DNA of 64,000 nucleotides from Kitasatospora aureofaciens (GCA_000720845.1 JODU01000017.1:186001-250000), one strand, 5' to 3'. Shown: positions 8,393-17,751, counted from the stretch's first letter. Notes: generated from the sequence alone by a model not told the origin. Made by a program: numbers and translations.

Positions 8393-11300
8393 ATGTTCCG
8401 CAAGGTGCTGGTCGCCAACCGCGGTGAGATCGCGATCCGTGCGTTCCGTGCGGGCTACGAGCTCGGCGCGCGTACCGTCGCCGTCTTCCCGCACGAGGAC
8501 CGCAACTCGCTGCACCGGTTGAAGGCCGACGAGGCCTACGAGATCGGGGAGCCGGGTCACCCGGTGCGCGCGTACCTCTCGGTGGAGGAGATCGTCCGCG
8601 CCGCCCGCCGTGCCGGGGCCGACGCCGTCTACCCGGGGTACGGGTTCCTGTCCGAGAACCCCGAGCTGGCCCGCGCCTGCGAGGATGCCGGGATCACCTT
8701 CGTCGGACCCAGCGCCCACATCCTGGAGCTGACCGGCAACAAGGCACGGGCCGTGGCCGCCGCCCGCGAGGCCGGCGTACCGGTGCTCGGCTCCTCCGCG
8801 CCCTCCACCGATGTGGACGAACTCGTGCGCGCCGCCGACGACGTCGGCTTCCCCGTGTTCGTCAAGGCGGTCGCGGGCGGCGGCGGACGCGGCATGCGCC
8901 GCGTCGAGGAGCCCGCGCAGCTGCGCGAGGCCATCGAGGCGGCGTCCCGCGAGGCCGCCTCCGCCTTCGGCGACTCCACCGTCTTCCTGGAGAAGGCGGT
9001 CGTCGAACCCCGCCACATCGAGGTGCAGATCCTCGCCGACGGCGAGGGCGACGTCATCCACCTCTTCGAGCGGGACTGCTCGGTGCAGCGGCGCCACCAG
9101 AAGGTGATCGAGCTGGCGCCCGCGCCCAACCTCGACCCGGACCTGCGGGCGCGGATCTGCGCCGACGCCGTGAACTTCGCCCGGCAGATCGGCTACCGCA
9201 ACGCCGGCACCGTGGAGTTCCTCGTCGACCGGGACGGCAATCACGTCTTCATCGAGATGAACCCGCGCATCCAGGTCGAGCACACGGTCACCGAGGAGGT
9301 CACCGACGTCGACCTGGTCCAGTCCCAGCTGCGCATCGCCGCCGGTGAGACGCTGGCCGACCTCGGACTCGCCCAGGAGAACATCACGCTGCGGGGCGCC
9401 GCCCTCCAGTGCCGCATCACCACCGAGGACCCGGCCAACGGCGTCCGCCCGGACACCGGCCGGATCAGCGCGTACCGCTCGCCCGGCGGCTCCGGCATCC
9501 GCCTCGACGGCGGCACCACCCACGCCGGTACGGAGATCAGCGCGCACTTCGACTCGATGCTGGTCAAGCTCTCCTGCCGGGGACGGGACTTCACCACCGC
9601 CGTGAACCGCGCCCGGCGCGCGGTCGCCGAGTTCCGCATCCGCGGCGTCGCCACCAACATCCCCTTCCTCCAGGCGGTCCTGGACGACCCGGACTTCCAG
9701 GCCGGGCGGGTCACCACCTCGTTCATCGAGCAGCGCCCGCACCTGCTCACCGCCCGCCACTCCGCCGACCGCGGCACCAAGCTGCTGACCTACCTCGCCG
9801 ACGTCACCGTGAACAAGCCGCACGGCGAGCGCCCCGAGCTGATCGACCCGCTGACCAAGCTGCCGGCCGTACCCGCCGGCGAACCCCCGGCCGGGTCCCG
9901 CCAGTTGCTCGCCGAACTGGGCCCCGAGGGCTTCGCCCGCCGACTGCGCGAGTCGTCCACCATCGGTGTCACCGACACCACCTTCCGCGACGCCCACCAG
10001 TCGCTGCTCGCCACCCGGGTGCGCACCAAGGACATGCTCGCCGTGGCGCCCGTCGTCGCCCGCACCCTGCCCCAGCTGCTCTCGCTGGAGTGCTGGGGCG
10101 GCGCCACCTACGACGTGGCCCTGCGCTTCCTCGCCGAGGACCCGTGGGAGCGGCTGGCCGCGCTGCGCGAGGCGGTGCCCAACATCTGTCTCCAGATGCT
10201 GCTGCGCGGCCGCAACACCGTCGGCTACACCCCGTACCCCACCGAGGTGACCGACGCCTTCGTGCTGGAGGCCGCCGCCACCGGCATCGACGTCTTCCGC
10301 ATCTTCGACGCCCTCAACGACGTCGAGCAGATGCGGCCCGCCATCGAGGCCGTACGGCAGACCGGCACCGCCGTCGCCGAGGTCGCGCTGTGCTACACCG
10401 CCGACCTGTCCGACCCCGCCGAGCGGCTCTACACCCTCGACTACTACCTGCGGCTCGCCGAGCAGATCGTGAACGCCGGCGCGCACGTGCTGGCGGTCAA
10501 GGACATGGCCGGTCTGCTGCGGGCCCCGGCCGCCGCGACGCTGGTCTCCGCGCTGCGCCGGGAGTTCGACCTGCCGGTGCACCTGCACACCCACGACACC
10601 ACCGGCGGTCAGCTCGCCACCTACCTGGCCGCGATCCAGGCGGGTGCGGACGCCGTCGACGGCGCGGTGGCGTCGATGGCCGGGACCACCTCGCAGCCGT
10701 CGCTGTCGGCGATCGTGGCCGCCACCGACCACACCGAGCGGCCCACCGGCCTCGACCTCCAGGCCGTCGGCGACCTGGAGCCGTACTGGGAGAGCGTGCG
10801 CAAGGTCTACGCCCCCTTCGAGGCGGGCCTCGCCTCCCCGACCGGCCGGGTCTACCACCACGAGATCCCCGGCGGCCAGCTCTCCAACCTGCGCACCCAG
10901 GCCGTCGCGCTCGGCCTCGGCGACCGCTTCGAGGACATCGAGGCCATGTACGCCGCCGCCGACCGGATGCTCGGCCGCCTGGTGAAGGTCACCCCGTCCT
11001 CCAAGGTGGTCGGCGACCTGGCCCTGCACCTGGTGGGTGCCGGTGTCTCCCCGGCGGACTTCGAGGCCGAACCGGACCGGTTCGACATCCCGGACTCCGT
11101 GGTCGGCTTCCTGCGCGGCGAGCTGGGCACCCCGCCCGGCGGCTGGCCCGAGCCGTTCCGCAGCAAGGCGCTGCGGGGCCGCGCCGAGGCCAAGCCGCCC
11201 GCCGAGCTGTCCGAGGACGACCGCGGCGGACTGGACAAGGACCGCCGGGCGACGCTCAACCGGCTGCTGTTCCCGGGGCCGGCCCGCGAGTTCGACACGC

Positions 11301-11767
11301 ACCGCGCCTCGTTCGGCGACACCAGCGTCCTCGACAGCAAGGACTTCTTCTACGGGCTGCTCCCGGGCAAGGAGTACACGGTCGACCTCGACCCCGGGGT
11401 CCGGCTGCTCATCGAGTTGCAGGCGGTGGGCGACGCCGACGAGCGCGGCATGCGCACCGTGATGTCCTCCCTGAACGGACAGCTCCGGCCGATCCAGGTC
11501 CGCGACCGCTCGGCGGCCTCCGACGTCCCGGTGACGGAGAAGGCCGACCGGGCGAATCCCGGCCATGTCGCGGCGCCGTTCGCCGGCGTGGTGACCCTCG
11601 CCGTCGCCGAGGGCGACCGGGTCGAGGCCGGGGCCACCGTCGCCACCATCGAGGCGATGAAGATGGAGGCCTCCATCACCGCTCCGAAGGCCGGCACGGT
11701 GACCAGGCTCGCCATCAACCGCATCCAGCAGGTCGAGGGCGGCGACCTGCTCGCGCAACTCGCCTGA
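8393..11767 (+). CDS. pyc: Pyruvate carboxylase (biotin-dependent, single-chain)
   Basis: A 1124-residue enzyme, the usual length for single-chain PYC. It converts pyruvate, bicarbonate and ATP to oxaloacetate (anaplerosis). Domains in order: biotin carboxylase (1 to about 450; ATP-grasp glycine loop GGGGRGMR, EMNPRIQVEHTVTE), carboxyltransferase (about 525-800; FRDAHQSLLATR, metal and Lys motif VKDMAGLL, HLHTHDTTG), PYC_OADA (about 830-1030), and biotinyl domain with K1090 in EAMKMEAS. ATG 8393 is preceded by AGGG at a 7-base spacing. The gene ends in a perfect inverted repeat shared with the convergent beta-helix gene. Confidence 0.97.
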   Translation: MFRKVLVANRGEIAIRAFRAGYELGARTVAVFPHEDRNSLHRLKADEAYEIGEPGHPVRAYLSVEEIVRAARRAGADAVYPGYGFLSENPELARACEDAGITFVGPSAHILELTGNKARAVAAAREAGVPVLGSSAPSTDVDELVRAADDVGFPVFVKAVAGGGGRGMRRVEEPAQLREAIEAASREAASAFGDSTVFLEKAVVEPRHIEVQILADGEGDVIHLFERDCSVQRRHQKVIELAPAPNLDPDLRARICADAVNFARQIGYRNAGTVEFLVDRDGNHVFIEMNPRIQVEHTVTEEVTDVDLVQSQLRIAAGETLADLGLAQENITLRGAALQCRITTEDPANGVRPDTGRISAYRSPGGSGIRLDGGTTHAGTEISAHFDSMLVKLSCRGRDFTTAVNRARRAVAEFRIRGVATNIPFLQAVLDDPDFQAGRVTTSFIEQRPHLLTARHSADRGTKLLTYLADVTVNKPHGERPELIDPLTKLPAVPAGEPPAGSRQLLAELGPEGFARRLRESSTIGVTDTTFRDAHQSLLATRVRTKDMLAVAPVVARTLPQLLSLECWGGATYDVALRFLAEDPWERLAALREAVPNICLQMLLRGRNTVGYTPYPTEVTDAFVLEAAATGIDVFRIFDALNDVEQMRPAIEAVRQTGTAVAEVALCYTADLSDPAERLYTLDYYLRLAEQIVNAGAHVLAVKDMAGLLRAPAAATLVSALRREFDLPVHLHTHDTTGGQLATYLAAIQAGADAVDGAVASMAGTTSQPSLSAIVAATDHTERPTGLDLQAVGDLEPYWESVRKVYAPFEAGLASPTGRVYHHEIPGGQLSNLRTQAVALGLGDRFEDIEAMYAAADRMLGRLVKVTPSSKVVGDLALHLVGAGVSPADFEAEPDRFDIPDSVVGFLRGELGTPPGGWPEPFRSKALRGRAEAKPPAELSEDDRGGLDKDRRATLNRLLFPGPAREFDTHRASFGDTSVLDSKDFFYGLLPGKEYTVDLDPGVRLLIELQAVGDADERGMRTVMSSLNGQLRPIQVRDRSAASDVPVTEKADRANPGHVAAPFAGVVTLAVAEGDRVEAGATVATIEAMKMEASITAPKAGTVTRLAINRIQQVEGGDLLAQLA

Positions 11768-11804
11768 TCACCAGGCGTCCCCGGACTTGCCGGACTCCCC
11801 GGGT

Positions 11805-11834
11805 GACGCGCCCCGCAGCACTGCGGGGCGCGTC
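11805..11834. terminator. Bidirectional hairpin terminator between convergent genes
   Basis: The arms 11805-11818 and 11821-11834 are perfect reverse complements (14 bp; effective loop of about 4 nt once the innermost pair opens). It lies between the pyc stop and the stop of the convergent beta-helix gene. There is no T-tract, which is normal for Streptomyces terminators. Confidence 0.75.
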
Positions 11835-11839
11835 GTCCC

Positions 11840-14386
11840 TCACGGGAACTGGACGACCTTGGACGGCACGGTGTCCGTCCCCGACGTGGCCGCGCCGGTG
11901 TCGTTGATCACATGGCGGTACTGGCCCATGCCGCCCAGGGAGATCACCTGGAGGTTGCGCATCCTGACACCCGGCTTGACCGGCACCTGGAAGCCGTGGT
12001 GCTGGACGATCGTCGGGTCGGACGTGTAGTTGCAGTAGCTGCCGAGCGCCACCGCGTCGTGCACGTTCACCGAGTCGGCGACCTTGTAGGCCGCGTAGCC
12101 GACGATGCCGTCGTGGGTGACGGCGGCCGCGTTCGGGGCGTCGTAGGCCTTCTCGTTCTGGAAGAAGACGGTCCGGCCGCGCTCCCCGCTCCAGTAGACG
12201 TCGTACTTGTTGAAGTGCTCGACGAACAGCCCGGTCGCGAGGACGTCGTCGCCGTTGACCCTGAGGCCGTAGTCGGCGCGGTTGGTCTCCCAGCCGACGC
12301 CCTCGCCGTGGTCGGCCCGCCAGATCCAGGTGTGGTCGATGACGACGTCGTCGCTCTCGACCACCACCGAGTCGGTGGCCTTGCCCGGTCCCGCGCCGCC
12401 GACGCGGATGAACACGTCCTGCATGGTGGTGGGGTTGGCGGAGTGGTCGGCGTTCCCGCCCGGCGTCCCGATCCGCAGCAGGGTGTCGGAGTTCACCGGC
12501 CCCGCGTCGATGAGGAAGCCCGCGAGCCGCACGCCGTCGACGTCGGCCACGTGCATGGCGTCGACGCCGCCGTCCGGGACGATCGTGGCCAGCCCGAGCC
12601 CCAGCACGACGGTGTTCGCACGGTCGACCTCGATGGTCTGGTCGATGTGGTAGACGCCGGGCGTGAACAGCAGGTTGAGGCCCTGGTCCAGCGCGGCGTT
12701 GATGGTCGCCGCCGTCGCGCCGGGCTTGACCACGTAGAACTGGCTGAGCGGCAGGGAGGTGCCACCGGCGTTGGCGGGCCAGGAGACACCGCGCGCGTTG
12801 GTGCGCTTGGCGGGCACCCGCACCTTGTACTCGGTGCCGTCCAGGTAGAGGAAGGGCTTCTCGCGCGAGACCGGCGTGGTGTCGAGCGTGGTGTACGGGC
12901 CGGTCTCGAAGTTGCTCGCCGGCGCGCCCTCGACGCCTGTGAACGTCATGTTCCAGACGCCGTTGGTCCAGCCGCCGACCGAGCTGTCCCGGGTGTACCA
13001 CTGCTGCTGGGAGTAGGGGCCGACGGTGCCGTCGATCTTCGAGTCGGCGATGTAGCCGCCGGAGGCCCAGCCGTAGCCGTTGGGGGCGAGGTTGAGACCG
13101 CCCTTGACGTGGATCCGGCGGAAGGGCGCCGCCTGGGCGACCGCCCAGCGGTCGGTGCCGTTCGACGGCGTGATGGCGAGGTTCTCGGCCGAACGCCAGA
13201 AGTTCTGCGTCGCGTTGCCGTTGAACCAGCCCGCGTCGACGGTGATGTCCCCGTTGATCTGTGTGTCGTCCGGGTTCAGGCCGAGGCCGGAGATGGAGGT
13301 GTAGAAGCCCAGTTGGGCGTTGATCCCGTTGTAGGTGCCCGGCTTCAGCAGGAACTGGTGGCGCCCGCTGCCGAACTGGTTGGACTCCTGCTGGGCGAAG
13401 ACCTGGTCGAACTTCTGCTGGAGGTTCGGCGTGGAGGGGTCCACGACGATGACGTTCGGCCCCAGGTCCCCGCCGCCCTCGACCGGGGGAGTGCCGGTGG
13501 TGCCGGTGTGCACGGCGACCTCCCACAGCGAGTAGCCGTAGCCGGTGGCGCGGGCCGTGCCGTGGACGCGGACGTAGCGGCCCGAGCCGCTGACGTCGTA
13601 GGAGGCCTTGCCCCCGGTGGCGCCCGTGACGCTCTTCAGCGTCTGCCAGTTCTGTCCGTCCGAGGATGCCTCGATCCGGAACTCCTTGGCGTAGGCGGCC
13701 TCCCAGTTGAGGTCCACCTTGCACAGGTCACGTACGGCGCCGAGGTCGACCCGCACCCACTGCGGGTCGGAGGCCTGGCTGGACCAGCGGGTGCCGGCGT
13801 CGCCGTCGAAGGCCGCGGCGGCCGGTGTCCCGGCGTTCTCGACGGAGGAGGCGGAGGCGGGTCTGCCCTGCGCGGCGTCGGCCGTGTCGCACGAGCCGCC
13901 CGGGGTGCTGCCGCCGGTGGTGCCGAAGACCTGGAACTCCCACAGGGAGTAGCCCCAGGGGGTGGCCCGGTGGACGCCCTGCATACGGACGTAGCGGCCC
14001 TGGCCCGAGACGTCGAGCGCGTCGGTGCCGCCGTCGCCGCCGGTGACCGTCTTCGCGTCGGTCCAGGTGCTCCCGTCCTGGGAGAGCTGGATCTTGTAGT
14101 TCTTGCCGTAGGCCGCCTCCCAGTCGAGCACCACCCGGGTGACGGAGGCGGTGGCGCCGAGGTCGACCTGGAGCCACTGGTCGTCGCTCGCGGCCGACGA
14201 CCACCGGGTGGCCGTGTCGCCGTCGACGGCGTTGCCGGAGGGCGTCGCGGCGTTCTCGGCCGACGACGACGTGGCCGTCCGGCCCTGGGAGAGGGGAGTG
14301 TCGGCCGCGGTGGCCGCCATCGGTGCGGGGAGGGTGACGAGCGCCGCCGTGGCGACGAGCGCGACACCCAAGGATCTCAGTCTCAT
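11840..14386 (-). CDS. Secreted beta-helix carbohydrate-active protein with two F5/8-type C domains
   Basis: An 848-residue exported protein. The signal peptide (1-28) is cut near ATAADT. Two discoidin/F5/8-type C (CBM32-like) modules follow, about 33-160 and about 168-290; each has the signature D-G-D-x-x-T-R-W-S-S and ends RYVR...GYSLWE. Residues about 305-848 form a right-handed beta-helix-like region (LLKPGTYNGIN, NQLGFYT-like opening, LLFTPGVYHIDQTIEV, GLGLATIVPDGG, GLFVEHFNKYDVYW). Fungal and actinobacterial relatives are often mislabelled adenylyl cyclase; the fold instead resembles polysaccharide lyases and hydrolases such as GH55 or GH87. The substrate is not determinable here. The lack of a membrane anchor suggests a freely secreted enzyme binding galactose- or GlcNAc-type sugars through its two lectin domains. 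Confidence 0.8.
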   Translation of the reverse strand: MRLRSLGVALVATAALVTLPAPMAATAADTPLSQGRTATSSSAENAATPSGNAVDGDTATRWSSAASDDQWLQVDLGATASVTRVVLDWEAAYGKNYKIQLSQDGSTWTDAKTVTGGDGGTDALDVSGQGRYVRMQGVHRATPWGYSLWEFQVFGTTGGSTPGGSCDTADAAQGRPASASSVENAGTPAAAAFDGDAGTRWSSQASDPQWVRVDLGAVRDLCKVDLNWEAAYAKEFRIEASSDGQNWQTLKSVTGATGGKASYDVSGSGRYVRVHGTARATGYGYSLWEVAVHTGTTGTPPVEGGGDLGPNVIVVDPSTPNLQQKFDQVFAQQESNQFGSGRHQFLLKPGTYNGINAQLGFYTSISGLGLNPDDTQINGDITVDAGWFNGNATQNFWRSAENLAITPSNGTDRWAVAQAAPFRRIHVKGGLNLAPNGYGWASGGYIADSKIDGTVGPYSQQQWYTRDSSVGGWTNGVWNMTFTGVEGAPASNFETGPYTTLDTTPVSREKPFLYLDGTEYKVRVPAKRTNARGVSWPANAGGTSLPLSQFYVVKPGATAATINAALDQGLNLLFTPGVYHIDQTIEVDRANTVVLGLGLATIVPDGGVDAMHVADVDGVRLAGFLIDAGPVNSDTLLRIGTPGGNADHSANPTTMQDVFIRVGGAGPGKATDSVVVESDDVVIDHTWIWRADHGEGVGWETNRADYGLRVNGDDVLATGLFVEHFNKYDVYWSGERGRTVFFQNEKAYDAPNAAAVTHDGIVGYAAYKVADSVNVHDAVALGSYCNYTSDPTIVQHHGFQVPVKPGVRMRNLQVISLGGMGQYRHVINDTGAATSGTDTVPSKVVQFP

Positions 14387-14455
14387 GCGGGCGCTTTCTG
14401 GGGATGCGGACAGGACCGGTCAACCGCTTGGCGCAGCGGCTTAGTTCAAGGTGTG

Positions 14456-14484
14456 ATTTAAGTGCTGAGCCATTGATCCGGCAA
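14456..14484 (-). promoter_or_regulatory. Candidate sigma-70-type promoter for the beta-helix gene
   Basis: On the minus strand TTGCCG (14484-14479) is followed after 17 bases by TTAAAT (14461-14456), about 70 bases before the ATG. The A/T-rich -10 stands out in this GC-rich context. The prediction comes from sequence only. Confidence 0.4.
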
Positions 14485-14596
14485 GAGTCCGGGCAGGACT
14501 TGTCAGTGCCGTGCTGAAGAATGCGGCGCATCGAGATCAACACCGGCCGGACCGGGTAGGCGTTCTCGAGTCACTGACCTGGAAAGGCCACCGCCG

Positions 14597-14959
14597 ATGC
14601 CCCTCACCGCCGTCCGTCCGCAGACCGCCGACTTCCGTGCGACCGGGCGGGCCCGGCCCGGTGCCGCCGAGGCCGAGATCCTGCGCATCATCGCCGACGC
14701 GCGCACGCCCGTCTTCGTCACGGTGCGCCCGGACGGGCGGCGCAGATACAGCTACTGGCGCCCGCTGGACTCCGTCACCGGCCGGGGCGGCTGTTACGTC
14801 GCGCTGCCGACCGGGGAGTGCGACTCGCTGCACTCCGCGGGCCGGATAGCGCTCGGTGAGCCGCTCGCCGACCCGAACCGGATCACCTACCGCGTCAGCC
14901 CCGCCCGCACCCCGGCGTCGTCGCCGCGCGCGCTGCCGGAGCGGTCGCGCGCGGCGTGA
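14597..14959 (+). CDS. Conserved-looking hypothetical protein
   Basis: A 120-residue Arg/Ala-rich soluble protein that I do not recognise. The ATG is preceded by GGAAAGG at a suitable distance. The central part (PVFVTVRPDGRRRYSYWRPL, then GGCYVALPTGECDSLHSAGR) has two cysteines about 11 residues apart and a beta-rich pattern; the last 25 residues are low complexity. There is no signal peptide or membrane segment. It is divergent from the beta-helix gene and convergent with the CYTH-CHAD gene. Third-position GC is consistent with real coding. Confidence 0.6.
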   Translation: MPLTAVRPQTADFRATGRARPGAAEAEILRIIADARTPVFVTVRPDGRRRYSYWRPLDSVTGRGGCYVALPTGECDSLHSAGRIALGEPLADPNRITYRVSPARTPASSPRALPERSRAA

Positions 14960-14991
14960 GGGCGGTTCGCCCCGGACACGGGCGCCGCCCT
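14959..14991. terminator. Hairpin between convergent genes
   Basis: A 7-bp outer stem (14959-14965 with 14985-14991) continues after a 2-nt bulge into a 5-bp inner stem (14968-14972 with 14980-14984). It starts at the stop of the 120-residue protein gene and ends 15 bp from the convergent CYTH-CHAD stop. Confidence 0.5.
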
Positions 14992-15005
14992 TCAGTGGGC
15001 GGGGT

Positions 15006-16532
15006 TCAGTGTTCGAGCGGGGCACGCAGCTTCGGATCCGACGCCGCCCGCCACGCCCCGGGCAGCTCGCGCTGCCGGGCCTGTGCCCCCGCCCGTTCCC
15101 GCCCGTGCAGCAGTCCCCACGTGAACGCGGACTCGCCCGCCCCGTGGGCGGCCACCGCCAGTCGCCGCAGGGTGTCCTGGGCCACCACGGCGTCCTGGTG
15201 CTCGCCCAGCAGCTTCTGGACCGCCTTGGCGCGCTTGCCGAGCCGGGCGACCGGCTTGCCGAGCGCGGGACGCGCGACCTCGGCCGCGTAACGGAGTTTC
15301 TTGGCCGCCTTGCGTGCCTCGTGCAGCTCCCTCTCCCGCGCCCGCCCGGCAGGCCGCGCGAGCGCCCGGTCCATGCGCCCGGCGAGACGCCCGTACTCCT
15401 TGATCACCGCCCGGGCCATCGTGCGGGCGGGCTTCCCCGCGGCCCCGGCGCGCAGGGGCGGCCGCCGGACCAGGGTGTCCAGCGCGTCCAGCAGGCGCAG
15501 ATAGCGGGACGTGGCCAGGGCCTCCCGCGTCCGGGAGCGCACCTCGTCGCCCCGGGACACCTCCCACGCGCGCAGCCGGGCGGCGACGGGACCGAGCACG
15601 AGTTCGTCCGGCAGCTCCGCCACCGCGGCGCCGATCCTCCCACCCAGCACCTCCTGGTCCCGCGCGGCCCCCAGCTCGCCCGCCAGCCAGCGGAGTTCCG
15701 CGCGCAGGGGATCGGTGACCCGGCGGTCGAGCACCGACCGGTAGGAGCGCAGACAACCGCGCAGCCGCCGGCACGTGACGCGCATCTGGTGCACGGCGTC
15801 GGGCAGGTCACGGCGGACCGCGGGATCCAGCGACACCAGCCGGCCGACCTGCTCGGCCACGTACGCGAGCACGTACGCGCCGGGGGAAGCGGCCACCACC
15901 TCCGGCGACGGCGCCCGTTCCACGCCCGACCCGGTCTCCCGCAGCGCCCGGGCCAGCTTCGACGGGCTGTCGGCTCGGACGATCCCCTTCTTGCGGAGCT
16001 TCTTCTCCACGAGGTCCAGCAGCCCGGCGTGGACACCCTCGCCGAGTTCGACCTCCAGCTCGGCCCACTCGGCCCGGCCGGCGCCGGCGGCTGCCGAGCC
16101 GGCCCGCACCTCGTCCAGGCTCAGCTCGGCGAGCACCCTGCCCTCCGCGTCGCGCAACTGCCGCACGGTCCGGGTGGAGCGGATGCGTACGACGGGACGC
16201 AGCCGGGCGCCCCGCGTGCGGGACAGGGTCAGCTCGCGCAGCGACTCGGGCAGGTCGTCCGTCAGGGGTGCCCGGACCTCCTCCCGGGTGTCCCCGGCGA
16301 GCGGCAGCTTCAGGTGCCAGCCCGCGTCCGGACCGCCGGTACGGCGGCGCAGCGTGACCGAGGACCCGGCGAGCCGCAGGTCCTCGGTGTCGTAGTACAC
16401 CGCGTCGAGTTCCTCGGACTCCGCCGTGGTGACCGAGGCTACGGGCCCGGCGCCGGTGAGGTCCGGCAGCCCGGCGAGGCCGCCGGGAGGCGGTTCGTAC
16501 TTCCGCTCTGTCTCGTGCTTCGACTGGGTCAT
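15006..16532 (-). CDS. CYTH-CHAD domain protein
   Basis: A 508-residue cytosolic protein. The N-terminal CYTH domain (about 5-205) begins with the ExExK-type motif ETERKYE and contains DAVYYDTEDLRLAGSSVTLRRR, typical of the triphosphate tunnel fold that binds polyphosphate or triphosphates with metal. The C-terminal CHAD domain (about 225-500) is helical with repeated His/Arg pairs (DAVHQMRVTCRRLRGCLR, LHEARKAAKKLRYAAE) and is associated with polyphosphate binding. ATG 16532 has AAGGA 6 bases upstream. It lies 28 bp downstream of the M23 peptidase gene on the same strand, so co-transcription is likely. The predicted role is inorganic polyphosphate binding or hydrolysis; no enzymatic activity can be assumed. 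Confidence 0.9.
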   Translation of the reverse strand: MTQSKHETERKYEPPPGGLAGLPDLTGAGPVASVTTAESEELDAVYYDTEDLRLAGSSVTLRRRTGGPDAGWHLKLPLAGDTREEVRAPLTDDLPESLRELTLSRTRGARLRPVVRIRSTRTVRQLRDAEGRVLAELSLDEVRAGSAAAGAGRAEWAELEVELGEGVHAGLLDLVEKKLRKKGIVRADSPSKLARALRETGSGVERAPSPEVVAASPGAYVLAYVAEQVGRLVSLDPAVRRDLPDAVHQMRVTCRRLRGCLRSYRSVLDRRVTDPLRAELRWLAGELGAARDQEVLGGRIGAAVAELPDELVLGPVAARLRAWEVSRGDEVRSRTREALATSRYLRLLDALDTLVRRPPLRAGAAGKPARTMARAVIKEYGRLAGRMDRALARPAGRARERELHEARKAAKKLRYAAEVARPALGKPVARLGKRAKAVQKLLGEHQDAVVAQDTLRRLAVAAHGAGESAFTWGLLHGRERAGAQARQRELPGAWRAASDPKLRAPLEH

Positions 16533-16560
16533 GTTGAGTCCTTCGGCACGATCCGCCGGA

Positions 16561-17751
16561 TCAAACCCCGTTCGGGACCACCCAGGGGCGCGGATCGGTG
16601 TAGTACCCGTCGAGGATCACCTCGAAGTGCAGGTGCGGTCCGGTGGACAGGCCCGTGGAACCGACTCGTCCGATCGGCGCCCCGGCCTCCACGGACCGGC
16701 CCACCGCCACGCCCAGTGAGGAGAGGTGGCTGTAGGTAGTCTCCACCCGTTTGCCCTGGATGGTCCCGTGGTCGATCACGATGCGGTTGCCGTACGCGCT
16801 GGTGAGCGCGGCGAACACGACGCGGCCCCGCCGCGCCGCCACGACCTGCGCGCCCTGCGGGGCGGCGAAGTCCACGCCGGTGTGCAGCTTGGTCACCCCG
16901 GTCAGCGGATGCTCACGCGAACCGAAGGGCGAGGTGATGGTGAGCGGGCTCACCGGCGCGGTCAGCAGGGCCCCCGCGGGCCCGCCCGCGCCGCCGGAGT
17001 CCTCCCGGTCGAGCGCCTCGTAACGCGGCAGCAGGGCCTGCACCTCGTCGAGATACGTCTCCGCCTCCGCGGGTACGCGCCCCGCCTCGGTCACGGCGGC
17101 CGGCCCCGCGGCGTACGCGGCGAGGGTCAGCTCCACGAGGTCGCCGTTGACCCGTCCCTCGGTGCGCAGTTCGGTCACCTTCTTCGCCAGCGAGCAGTCC
17201 CGCCGGCCCAGCGCCATGATGGCGTCCGCCGGATCGCGGGGCGAGGCGTGCCCGTTGCCGTCGTCGTCCTTGCCCCAGGTCCGCCACTCGCTGTCGGTGA
17301 AGGCGGCGATGCCCTTCTGTCCCGAGAGTTCGTCCGAGTCGTCGCTCCAGCCCGAGAGCTGGTCGATCTGCGCGGCCAGCACGGACGGCTCCAGCACGGT
17401 GCAGGCCGAGGCGGCCTTGCGCAGCCACGGGACGTAGGAGGGGTCGATGTCGGCCCCGGCGGACGCGTTGGCGTCGGAGTCGTCGGTCCACGGGTCCGGC
17501 AGTCCGCCGAGCGCGAGGAAGGCGGCCACACCGGTGACGGTCACCAGCGCCGGCAGCACCAACAGGGTGAAGGGCCCCGGCCCCCGGCGCTTTCGCCTGC
17601 GGGCCTGATCCGGTTGCTGCGGCTGGTCCGGTTGCTGCGCCCGGTCCGGCTGGTCCGGAAGCTGCTCCGGTGGTTCCGGCTGGTTCCGTGCCGGCCGTGG
17701 GCCGTCCGTGCCGTCGGCCGTCTGCGCCACGGTCAGCCACTCGTCGTTCAT
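16561..17751 (-). CDS. Membrane-anchored cell-wall hydrolase: transglycosylase-like plus M23 peptidase
   Basis: A 396-residue protein. A cytoplasmic N-terminus with Gln/Pro repeats (about 25-50) and a basic patch (RRRKRRG) precedes one transmembrane helix (about 59-83). The extracellular part starts with a lysozyme-like region (about 105-250: LEPSVLAAQIDQLSGW, GIAAFTDSEWRTWG, DPADAIMALGRRDC, AAYAAGPAAV). It ends with an M23/LytM endopeptidase domain (about 285-396) carrying HTGVDF and HLHFE with zinc-ligand His and Asp residues. It is expected to cleave peptidoglycan glycan strands and/or peptide cross-links at the membrane surface. It is followed after 28 bp by CYTH-CHAD. The first domain could be degenerate; I see no unequivocal catalytic Glu. 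Confidence 0.87.
   Translation of the reverse strand: MNDEWLTVAQTADGTDGPRPARNQPEPPEQLPDQPDRAQQPDQPQQPDQARRRKRRGPGPFTLLVLPALVTVTGVAAFLALGGLPDPWTDDSDANASAGADIDPSYVPWLRKAASACTVLEPSVLAAQIDQLSGWSDDSDELSGQKGIAAFTDSEWRTWGKDDDGNGHASPRDPADAIMALGRRDCSLAKKVTELRTEGRVNGDLVELTLAAYAAGPAAVTEAGRVPAEAETYLDEVQALLPRYEALDREDSGGAGGPAGALLTAPVSPLTITSPFGSREHPLTGVTKLHTGVDFAAPQGAQVVAARRGRVVFAALTSAYGNRIVIDHGTIQGKRVETTYSHLSSLGVAVGRSVEAGAPIGRVGSTGLSTGPHLHFEVILDGYYTDPRPWVVPNGV

Noticed and set aside
8387..11758. Open frame of more than 1100 codons antisense to pyruvate carboxylase
   Set aside because: It mirrors pyc codon by codon, gives a low-complexity Gly/Asp/Val/His product without domains and has no ribosome site. 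High-GC third positions routinely keep the antisense frame open.
11840..14386. Adenylyl cyclase function for the beta-helix protein
   Set aside because: There is no cyclase catalytic motif; signal peptide, lectin domains and beta-helix point to an extracellular glycan enzyme.
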